Source: an uncultured Luminiphilus sp. (GTDB lineage: Bacteria; Pseudomonadota; Gammaproteobacteria; Pseudomonadales; Halieaceae). From it: DNA of 38,143 nt. How positions within the stretch are numbered: position 1 is the stretch's first letter; every line of letters starts with the position of its first letter. Position numbers and translations under genes: made by a program. The notes under the pieces are model-generated. The model saw only the letters and a list, made by a program, of their open reading frames with translations, was not told the origin of the DNA and made no database searches. Shown piece after piece: positions 8,446 to 15,024 of this stretch. Location: the NCBI GenBank assembly GCA_905182485.1, contig CAJJBO010000036.1, positions 1-38,143 on the forward strand, given 5' to 3'.

Positions 8446-10337
8446 TTAATATTGTAGACAGCAACGCTGCTTTCAATTGGCAATTGGGGGATGAAGAAAC
8501 AGTCGAACGGGCGTTTAGCTGTGCGGAGCACGTTTCAGCGACGCAGATAGTGAATAACCGTTTAATAGCGGCACCATTGGAGACGCGAGCAGCCAATGGT
8601 AAATATGACGAATCTACCGGGCGATACACCCTTTATGCCACCACCCAGAACCCGCACATATTGAGGCGAGTTCTGGCTGAAGAGGTAGGTATAGCGCCAG
8701 AGCATATGATCGACGTGCTCTCAAAGGATGTTGGAGGTAGTTTCGGTTCTAAAATCTTTGTCTACGGGGAGGAATGTCTTTGCCTGTGGGCGGCGCGAAA
8801 GTTAAATGCGCCGGTCAAGTGGTCTGCAACCAGAGGAGAAAGCTTTGCAGCTGATGTTCATGGAAGAGACCACCTTACGGAGGCGGCTATAGCGCTTGAT
8901 AAAGATGCTCTTATTACCGCAATCAAAGTCAATACACTGGCCAATTTAGGCGCGTACCTTTCACCGTTTGGTTCGCTAGTTCCCACCTATAACTACGCAA
9001 TGATGCTAGCGGGGCCTTACTCAATTCCCAATGTCTTTGCGGAGGTGACAGGTATGTATACGAACACCTCACCCGTCGACGCCTATCGCGGAGCGGGAAG
9101 GCCAGAGGCAACCTTCGTAGTTGAAACGCTCATTGATAATGCCGCGAATGAGCTAGGTCTGGATCCTGTTGAGTTAAGGACTCGGAATTTAATTCAGCCC
9201 GAGCAAATTCCGTATCAAACGCCGACAGGTCTTGTTTTTGATTCTGGAGACTTTCCAGCACACTTTGAAAAAGCGATTGAGCGTGCCAAATATTTTCAAT
9301 TTAACGAAAGACAACAAAAAAGCTTAAGGCAGGGCAAGAGACGTGGTGTTGGAATTTCAAACTATGTCGAAGCTTGCGCAATAGGGCCTTCTGCTATCGC
9401 AGGTGTCCTGGGCGCTGATTACGGTCTATGGGAATCAGCCACTGTTAGGTTCCTACCCACGGCTAAACTTGAGGTTGTTACGGGGTCCCATTCTCAAGGG
9501 CAAGGTCACGAAACCACTTTTGCTCAGGTTGCGAGCAGTGCGCTTGGGATACCGCTAGCAGATATTTCTGTGCTCCACGGTGACACTCGCTGTACCCCTG
9601 TGGGTATGGGGACGTATGGCTCAAGATCTCTCTCAGTTGGTGGTTCGGCCGTTGTTTTAGCCGCCGAAAAACTCATCGAGAAGGGACGAGCGATTGCAGC
9701 CCATTTTTTTTACTGCCAATCATCGGAAGTGGAGTTTGCGTCTGGTGTATTCAAGCACGCCGATGGTGAGGATCAAATGTCGATTCAAGAAATAGTCCGC
9801 ATCGCCCATGCTCCTCACAATTACCCTGAGGATCTTGAGCCCGGGATGGAGGCTACCGCGTTTTACGATCCGAAAAACTTCACCTATCCGTCCGGTACAC
9901 ACATTTGTGAGGTGGAGATTGACCCTGATACTGGATCAGTAGCAGTGGTTAACTACACAGCGGTCGACGACTTCGGTGTGGTAGTGAATAAATCTATCGT
10001 AGAGGGGCAGTTGCATGGCGGTATCGCTCAGGGTATCGGCCAAGCGCTATGGGAGCATGTGAAATACGATTGCGAGACAGGAGAATTGATTACCAAGTCT
10101 TTCAAAGAATATGCCGTTCCGAGGGCCGAGCAGCTTCCCTCATTTGATATCTCTTTTACCCAGACTCCCTGTGAACATAACCCTCTTGGAGTAAAAGGTT
10201 GCGGAGAGTCAGGAGCAATAGCAGCACCACCAGCGGTAATGAATGCTATTTACTCCGCGTTGGGAGAGCGCGTATCAATGCCCGCGACTCCTGAAAAGAT
10301 TTGGCGCTGTATCAAAAAGTCTGCAGGGGGGGGCTGA
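8442..10337 (+). CDS. Molybdenum hydroxylase large subunit, molybdopterin-binding part (CoxL/XDH family)
   Basis: 631 residues that begin inside the normal large-subunit sequence (FNWQLGDEETVERAFSCAEH) and run to its natural end. Family marks are NNRLIAAPLETRA, the molybdopterin loop DVGGSFGSK (96-104), AYRGAGR (214-220), SHSQGQGHETTFAQV, GMGTYGSRSLSVGGSA, and the catalytic loop GVKGCGESG with the general-base Glu589. AYRGAGR is the form-II-like motif rather than the AYxCSFR motif of true aerobic CO dehydrogenase, so oxidation of CO is not expected. Hydroxylation of an aldehyde, N-heterocycle or other CH group is more likely. The start overlaps the previous gene's stop (ATGA). Order here is S-L-M. 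The last codons run through a tract of eight G residues. Confidence 0.85.
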   Translation: MINIVDSNAAFNWQLGDEETVERAFSCAEHVSATQIVNNRLIAAPLETRAANGKYDESTGRYTLYATTQNPHILRRVLAEEVGIAPEHMIDVLSKDVGGSFGSKIFVYGEECLCLWAARKLNAPVKWSATRGESFAADVHGRDHLTEAAIALDKDALITAIKVNTLANLGAYLSPFGSLVPTYNYAMMLAGPYSIPNVFAEVTGMYTNTSPVDAYRGAGRPEATFVVETLIDNAANELGLDPVELRTRNLIQPEQIPYQTPTGLVFDSGDFPAHFEKAIERAKYFQFNERQQKSLRQGKRRGVGISNYVEACAIGPSAIAGVLGADYGLWESATVRFLPTAKLEVVTGSHSQGQGHETTFAQVASSALGIPLADISVLHGDTRCTPVGMGTYGSRSLSVGGSAVVLAAEKLIEKGRAIAAHFFYCQSSEVEFASGVFKHADGEDQMSIQEIVRIAHAPHNYPEDLEPGMEATAFYDPKNFTYPSGTHICEVEIDPDTGSVAVVNYTAVDDFGVVVNKSIVEGQLHGGIAQGIGQALWEHVKYDCETGELITKSFKEYAVPRAEQLPSFDISFTQTPCEHNPLGVKGCGESGAIAAPPAVMNAIYSALGERVSMPATPEKIWRCIKKSAGGG

Positions 10338-11122
10338 ACATCTCCTCGATATTCCATAGCCCTGCAACGATCATCGATGCTGAGGCAATTTATCGCGAGG
10401 CTAAAAAGCCGATTTATCTGCACGGTGGTCAAGAGGTGGTTCTGCGTCTTCAAAATGACTTGGCAGATATCTCTGACTTAATAGACATATCCAATATCGA
10501 TGAGTTGCATGGCCTTCACAAAGAGGGCTCCACCCTATCAATTGGTGCGGGCGAAAATCATGCTGCGATAGCGGGGTCAGGCCTGGTTGCTCAAAAAGCC
10601 CCGGTATTGTGCGAGCTTGCCTCGAACATTGGTGATTCACAAACGAGAAATAGAGGAACGATAGGTGGCGCTATAGCGTCTAAAACACGGTCTTCAGACT
10701 GGAACGCAGCTTTGCTTGCCTTGGATGCAACGATCCACACAACAAAAACCAGTCACATGGCTGAAGACTACTTTTCCAGAGGAGGTTTAACAGCGGGAGA
10801 GCTCATAACCAAAATATGCTTTGAAATTCCGTCTAAGGGCATTTATTTGAAACAAACTAGAGCGTCTAGCACCGATGCTTTAATAGGTGTTTTAGTGAGC
10901 AGATTGGAGAAAAAATGTCGAGTCGCTATCGTCGGGTCGCAGAGAGTAGCCTTTCTGTGCCCAGCGCTGGAGGCTGCTTTAAGTGCAAAATTTCATCAGG
11001 ATGTGTATGACCAGAGTCATATTCCTGAGGGCATATTGGCTGACAATGCCGACGCTAGCCTAGAGTACCAACTGAATCTAGTAGAGGTCCTCTGTAAAAG
11101 AGCTATCAGTAGTTGTGCTTAA
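10301..11122 (+). CDS. Molybdenum hydroxylase FAD-binding subunit (CoxM-like), divergent
   Basis: This gene follows the large subunit and has the FAD subunit pattern: FHSPATIIDAEAIYREA at the N-terminus, the FAD loop LHGGQEVVLRLQ, LSIGAGENHAAIA, and RNRGTIGGAIASK with DWNAALLALDATI. The usual D-P after the GTIGG loop is not seen, and the C-terminal CO_deh_flav_C region is weakly conserved, so it is a distant member. The start is uncertain. The open frame begins at TTG 10301, inside the previous gene, but homology starts only after the eight-G tract at 10326-10333, near CTG 10334, which overlaps the TGA of the large subunit. Either an atypical start or a homopolymer-length error is possible. 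Its role is to pass electrons from the iron-sulfur clusters to an acceptor. Confidence 0.7.
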   Translation: MALYQKVCRGGLNISSIFHSPATIIDAEAIYREAKKPIYLHGGQEVVLRLQNDLADISDLIDISNIDELHGLHKEGSTLSIGAGENHAAIAGSGLVAQKAPVLCELASNIGDSQTRNRGTIGGAIASKTRSSDWNAALLALDATIHTTKTSHMAEDYFSRGGLTAGELITKICFEIPSKGIYLKQTRASSTDALIGVLVSRLEKKCRVAIVGSQRVAFLCPALEAALSAKFHQDVYDQSHIPEGILADNADASLEYQLNLVEVLCKRAISSCA

Positions 11123-11663
11123 GACATCGGTTTTAACGCAGTGATTAAAGCGGAGGTGCATAGCGTGATCTCGCAGATTACAGATCATTACTCATCGATT
11201 GCTGCCACTGTGGTCGACAACGAGAAGCGTTTTGTCACGGGACAGAACCAAAACTCCAGCCATGACCGCTCAGAAGATCATGGCCATTTTGGAGGAGCTT
11301 GTTCAATAAGAAGTCGTCTGACGGCAGATTTTCTGGGGATGGACCCCTGAGACGAGCACTTTATATCTGATAATTGCCCGACAGCGTTTCAATTCATCAA
11401 TCACTACCTTTGCGCGGTAGCGTCCACGCACAGAAACACGCCAAAACGCACGATTGTGCGATCTATAGTGTTTTCAATGACTTACAGTTCATTTGGTAGG
11501 ACCAGGCGGATTCGAACCGCCGACCTCTACCATGTCAAGGACGACTGGCCACACCAAGACACGCGTGGACTCCCCTTGAAATAGCAGGATTCGAGGCGAT
11601 TAAGTCAGAATTCCAACCCTTTTATTTTCGGGGGCTTGGTAGAAAAAAAGTGCTACCGATAGG
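11123..11663. other. Intergenic region containing repeat copy A
   Basis: No gene is supported. Weak open frames exist (for example 11141-11350 on the plus strand), but they lack a recognisable domain and ribosome-binding site. The region holds the best copy of the border repeat (11405-11570). It is followed by about 90 bases leading to the 3' end of the crotonase gene. Confidence 0.6.
11405..11570 (-). repeat. Border repeat, copy A, with tRNA-Val-like 3' half
   Basis: On the minus strand, from 11570 downward, the element begins with GTCCACGC. It continues through an anticodon-loop-like TTGACAT (GAC, Val), GGTAG, a perfect T-arm (GGCGG-TTCGAAT-CCGCC), an acceptor-like TGGTCCTA and CCA at 11496-11494. 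About 65 bases later come GCGTGGAC and CTACC-GCGCAAA-GGTAG. GTCCACGC (plus strand 11422-11429) and GCGTGGAC (11563-11570) are terminal inverted repeats 149 bases apart overall. The tRNA 5' half is absent: the bases before the loop do not form a full anticodon stem and no AGGACCA acceptor strand exists. It is therefore not a functional tRNA gene. Copies B, C and D share this orientation. Confidence 0.85.
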
Positions 11664-12455
11664 TTATTGGTCTTTCCAAATCGGTGATCTTTTTTCAAGA
11701 AATGCATTTATGGCTTCCCTCGCGTCCGCCGTACCCGCAACAAGCGCTTGCTGGCGGTCTTCAAGTGCCATAGCGGCATCCAATGACGGGGCGTCAATAC
11801 TTAAGTTCAAGCCGTCCTTGGTTAATCGCAACCCCATTGGGGAAGTGAGAAGCATCTCGGCAATATAACTCTCGGCTGCGGCTGTCAGCTCTTCCTCAGC
11901 GACCACGTCAGATACTAGGTTAATCCTCAACGCACGGTCCGCATCAATGAACCTTCCGGTCATCATTAGTTCACTGGCTACTGATAAACCGACCAGTCGC
12001 GGTAACAGGTAACTGCAACCCATATCGCATGCAGTTAAACCGGCGCGGATATAAGCGGCATTCATTTTTGCGGTGGTTGCAGCAATCCGAATGTCTGAGG
12101 CGAGTGCGAGACTAAATCCACCGCCGCAAGCGGCGCCTTGGATCAATGAAATAATGGGCTGCGGGCAACGGCGCATCGCTCGATAAATATCAGAAATGTT
12201 ACGCTGCATGGCGAGTAGCGCGCTCGGTGAATCGCTAGTTCCCCATCCTTCCGATTGCAAATCCAGCCCTGCACAGAAGGCCTTGCCATTGGCTCGGAGT
12301 ACGACAATGCGCACATCTTGTCGGGCTTTGAGAGTATCAAATGTCTCTCTCAAAGCGCTGACCAAAGGTTCATTCATTGCATTTAACGCTTTGGGCCGAT
12401 TCATAGTCAGCCAAAGCGTTTCGCCTTTAAGCTCTCTCAGCAGTGTGTCAGTCAC
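11664..12455 (-). CDS. Enoyl-CoA hydratase/isomerase family protein (crotonase fold)
   Basis: 263 residues with the crotonase oxyanion-hole elements AFCAGLDL (59-66) and QGAACGGGFSLALASDIRIA (106-125). The later segment YIRAGLTACDMGCSYLLPRLVG has an Asp (144) near the position used by dienoyl-CoA isomerases. It lacks the paired glutamates of classical 2-enoyl-CoA hydratase, with Tyr135 at or near the first. Isomerase, hydrolase or lyase chemistry on a CoA ester is as likely as hydration. It is the last gene of the five-gene minus operon mutase, B12 subunit, MeaB, acyl-CoA dehydrogenase, crotonase, and starts 49 bases after its neighbour. The start is GTG, with aggga about 10 bases upstream on the minus strand. 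Confidence 0.85.
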   Translation of the reverse strand: MTDTLLRELKGETLWLTMNRPKALNAMNEPLVSALRETFDTLKARQDVRIVVLRANGKAFCAGLDLQSEGWGTSDSPSALLAMQRNISDIYRAMRRCPQPIISLIQGAACGGGFSLALASDIRIAATTAKMNAAYIRAGLTACDMGCSYLLPRLVGLSVASELMMTGRFIDADRALRINLVSDVVAEEELTAAAESYIAEMLLTSPMGLRLTKDGLNLSIDAPSLDAAMALEDRQQALVAGTADAREAINAFLEKRSPIWKDQ

Positions 12456-12504
12456 GGTGTCTTGTCCCTGCAGGATGGTGAATGCTTGAGTCGGTTAGCG
12501 CTTT

Positions 12505-13641
12505 TTACAGTGAGCGCGCTATCAAGAGTCGCATAATCTCTGATGTGCCTCCATGAATAGTATCGATACGCGAGTCTTTGTATAACTGTGCAATCGGGTA
12601 TTCATTCATCCAGCCGTAGCCACCGAAAAACTGTACGCAGCGGTTTATACCGTCTACCTCGCGCTCGGTTATCCATAGCTTAGCCATGGAGGCAGTAGCA
12701 GCATCTAACTCGCCCTGAAGTAATAAATTCGTGCAGTGATCGAGAAAGGCTCTGCCAATCGTGACTTCGGTTTTTATATCGGCCAAAGAGAACGCGGTAT
12801 TTTGAAAATCCAGTAATGACTGACCAAAGGCCTGACGCTCTTTGGTGTACTCAACCGTAAGGGTCAGCGCACGTTCGAGCATACCAAGGCCCATCACCGC
12901 GATACCGAGTCGCTCCTGTGGCAATAACGCCATCAATTGCGCAAAACCTTTACCGGGCACGCCACTCAGAACGTTACCGAGAGGGAGTCTTACATCTTCA
13001 AAAAAAAGCTCCGATGTGTCTTGTGCATCGCGGCCGACCTTATCGAGATTTTTGCCGCGCGTGAAGCCTGCTCGGTCACCCTCCACGAGGAAAATAGAGA
13101 TCTTGTCTGGGCCGTCCTCCATTTCGGTTTTGGCACAAAGCAATACCAAATTCGCCATCTGGCCATTAGAGATAAATACTTTACTTCCGTTGATGACCCA
13201 CTCGTCACCATCCCGAACTGCGCGGGTTCGCATGCCTTGGAGGTCCGAGCCTGCTCCGGGTTCAGTCATGGCAATGGCTAAAATCGCATCGCCAGAGACC
13301 ACTTTGGGTAACCACTGGGTTTTCTGATCGGGTGTGCCATGCTCTATCAAATAAGGCGCCGCGATCATGTTATGAACGGGTACGCCCCAACCTTCAAGGC
13401 CGCGCTCGGCAAAAGCTTCCATAATTGCCCGCTCGTAGCGGAAATCCACACCCAAGCCGCCGTGTTCCTCCGGTACCAGAACCCCGAGCATCCCAAACTC
13501 GCCAGCTGCTAACCACGCATCGCGATCTACTTGCTTATTTTGATTCCAGCGTTCAATGGTCTTTGGTGGCGCGGTCTTGTTTAGGAAAGCCGAAAGGCTA
13601 TTCCGAAAAATAGCCAGTGCTTCATCACTTTCTGTGGGCAT
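12505..13641 (-). CDS. Acyl-CoA dehydrogenase
   Basis: 378 residues with the three-domain acyl-CoA dehydrogenase layout. The N-terminal helical domain includes LGVLVPEEHGGLGVDF. The middle beta domain has AIAMTEPGAGSDLQGMRTRA and WVINGSKVFISNG. The C-terminal helical domain has ERLGIAVMGLGMLERAL, QFFGGYGWMNEYPIAQLYKDSRI and ends IHGGTSEIMRLLIARSL. The position that carries the catalytic Glu in medium-chain enzymes (E of EGTSEI) is Gly here, so the base is probably elsewhere, as in isovaleryl- or long-chain-type enzymes. It forms an alpha,beta-double bond in an acyl-CoA with FAD and passes electrons to ETF. Its operon position suggests a branched or cyclic acyl-CoA in the same pathway as the mutase. 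Confidence 0.9.
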   Translation of the reverse strand: MPTESDEALAIFRNSLSAFLNKTAPPKTIERWNQNKQVDRDAWLAAGEFGMLGVLVPEEHGGLGVDFRYERAIMEAFAERGLEGWGVPVHNMIAAPYLIEHGTPDQKTQWLPKVVSGDAILAIAMTEPGAGSDLQGMRTRAVRDGDEWVINGSKVFISNGQMANLVLLCAKTEMEDGPDKISIFLVEGDRAGFTRGKNLDKVGRDAQDTSELFFEDVRLPLGNVLSGVPGKGFAQLMALLPQERLGIAVMGLGMLERALTLTVEYTKERQAFGQSLLDFQNTAFSLADIKTEVTIGRAFLDHCTNLLLQGELDAATASMAKLWITEREVDGINRCVQFFGGYGWMNEYPIAQLYKDSRIDTIHGGTSEIMRLLIARSL

Positions 13642-13667
13642 TATGCATTCTCGTTAATGAAAAGGGC

Positions 13668-14621
13668 TCAGTCTAGTTTGGTCATATGCGCAAAAAGGTC
13701 GTTTCTTAGCGCCTCAATAGTCAGATCTCCGGCCAGAGTGCTAAGGACCTGATTGCCGCCGCGGTCACTGCGCCAATAGGCGCTAATCCGATCGTCAAAA
13801 TCGCGTTGCAAGATCCGCATCAGTAAGCGACGACGTCTGGAGAGCAGCTTTTGCTCAATTAATCCGACCGCTTGTGCGTCCTTTAAGTAATCTTTTATTC
13901 CTTGCCATAGCGACTCAACACCATCTTGCTTGACTGCAATGGTATCGAAAATCTGAATCGGCACCGGAGAGTGCATTAGTGATAGAGAATCCTGAAGGTC
14001 GGCACGAGTTTGTTGGGCGCCATCTTTGTCGGCTTTGTTAATGACGAACACATCGCCGGCTTCCGTGAGGCCGGCTTTGTTTGCTTGAAAGGTATCTCCC
14101 CAGCCTGGATTTAATATGACAGTAACCACTGTCGCTAAATCCATCACTTCCAGCTCTACCTGACCGATGCCGAGTGTCTCCAGCAGAATCAGTGGCCAAC
14201 CACAGGCCTCGAGCAACTGAATGGCAGTTGATGTGGCTCTCGCCAAACCACCACTCTCGCCTCTCGATGCCATTGATCGGATGAACACCCGATCTCCCAG
14301 ACCATGGCTTTGCATGCGGACACGGTCACCCAATAATGCCCCGCCGGAGAATGGCGATGACGGGTCCACCGCCAGCACCGCTGTTTTTTCATAGGATGCA
14401 GTGGTGTGAGAAAGCAGGGCGCTGATAAGGGTAGACTTACCGGCACCAGGTGGCCCCGTGATACCAATAACAAGCGATGTGGCTTGCCCGCCTGCTAATG
14501 AGGTGCGTATCTCATTTTCTACTTTTGAATCCCGCTCGATTTTGCTCAGAAGACGGGCAAGGCTGGAACGTTCTCCCTCCACAGCAGATTTGAGTAACGT
14601 CTGCGTCGTTGGCTCGCCCAT
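13668..14621 (-). CDS. meaB: MeaB/ArgK-type GTPase, chaperone of the B12-dependent acyl-CoA mutase
   Basis: 317 residues of the MeaB G3E GTPase family. The Walker A loop is GPPGAGKS (56-63). VDPSSPFSGGALLGDRVRM (85-103) is highly characteristic. Switch elements SRGESGGLA and the base-specificity motif NKAD follow. MeaB proteins guard and repair adenosylcobalamin-dependent acyl-CoA mutases by gating cofactor loading. The gene lies directly after the cobalamin-binding subunit, five bases after its restored reading frame, and before the acyl-CoA dehydrogenase. This supports a dedicated chaperone for the unusual mutase encoded upstream. The usual TRGxLGGLA reads SRGESGGLA here, a mild variation. 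Confidence 0.9.
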   Translation of the reverse strand: MGEPTTQTLLKSAVEGERSSLARLLSKIERDSKVENEIRTSLAGGQATSLVIGITGPPGAGKSTLISALLSHTTASYEKTAVLAVDPSSPFSGGALLGDRVRMQSHGLGDRVFIRSMASRGESGGLARATSTAIQLLEACGWPLILLETLGIGQVELEVMDLATVVTVILNPGWGDTFQANKAGLTEAGDVFVINKADKDGAQQTRADLQDSLSLMHSPVPIQIFDTIAVKQDGVESLWQGIKDYLKDAQAVGLIEQKLLSRRRRLLMRILQRDFDDRISAYWRSDRGGNQVLSTLAGDLTIEALRNDLFAHMTKLD

Positions 14622-14626
14622 GGTTG

Positions 14627-15003
14627 TTATTTGATACCGGTCAGCTGCTCTGCGGCATCCACAATATGCATATATTCTGCGCCGATAGATAAACCTCTAC
14701 ACCCAGCGCTTCGAGTTGTTTGGCGGCGTGGGGCGGGATTGTGCCGCCAGCGAATATGGGTAGGCCAGGGCGTACCGCTTGGACGTTTTCTATTGATCTA
14801 ATAGCCACGTCAATGTGGCCGCCGATATTGAGACCTACAAGGTCTACGTCTTCGTCGACGGCTGAGGTAACGATATCGTCGGTGTTGGCCATACCAATCA
14901 TGATGACCTCGAAACCGGCATCGCGTAAGGCTCTGGCGACAATTGTTGGTCCGCGCCAGTGCCCATCAAGGCCCGTCTTGGCCATTAATATCCGTTTTTG
15001 CAC
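14627..15003 (-). CDS. Cobalamin-binding subunit of acyl-CoA mutase, 3' end frameshifted
   Basis: A stand-alone B12-binding domain, as in two-subunit isobutyryl- or hydroxyisobutyryl-CoA mutases. KTGLDGHWRG contains the base-off motif DxHxxG (Asp13, His15, Gly18). His15 should replace dimethylbenzimidazole as the lower cobalt ligand. VDLVGLNIGGHID and FAGGTIPPHAAKQL complete the Rossmann core. As read, the frame ends at 14641 with NICILWMPQSS, which is foreign to the family. In the next frame the bases down to 14627 read IGAEYMHIVDAAEQLTGIK, the expected last helix. A one-base indel near 14690 explains this. The core is intact, so the shortened form might still bind cobalamin, but the missing helix makes that doubtful. 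Confidence 0.85.
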
Positions 15004-15024
15004 CCTAGTCTCCCCAAGCAGACA

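Noticed and set aside
8442-10337. Aerobic carbon monoxide dehydrogenase
   Set aside because: The active-site motif is AYRGAGR, not the AYxCSFR of form I CO dehydrogenase, so only the family-level call is made.
11141-11350. Small plus-strand gene of 69 codons
   Set aside because: GTG start without ribosome-binding site, no recognisable domain, irregular composition, located in the repeat-bearing spacer.
11360-11462. Phage integrase N-terminus in the repeats (RVSVRGRYRAKV on the minus strand)
   Set aside because: Copies B and C give related peptides only over about 12 residues, with stops or frame changes around. No integrase domain follows in any copy.
11405-11496. A permuted tRNA gene (3' half before 5' half)
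   Set aside because: A CTACC arm follows the CCA, but the bases between lack an AGGACCA acceptor strand and a D-arm, so the halves cannot make a cloverleaf.
11494-11570. A complete tRNA-Val gene on the minus strand
   Set aside because: Only the part from the anticodon loop to CCA fits. The anticodon stem has two mismatches, and no acceptor 5' strand complementary to TGGTCCT is present at the right distance. The same holds for 25299-25375.
12842-13327. Long open frames antisense to the acyl-CoA dehydrogenase (also 27542-27898, 24467-24907, 17655-18023)
   Set aside because: They lie opposite well-supported genes, have no domain or ribosome-binding site, and their low-complexity composition is what an antisense shadow gives.
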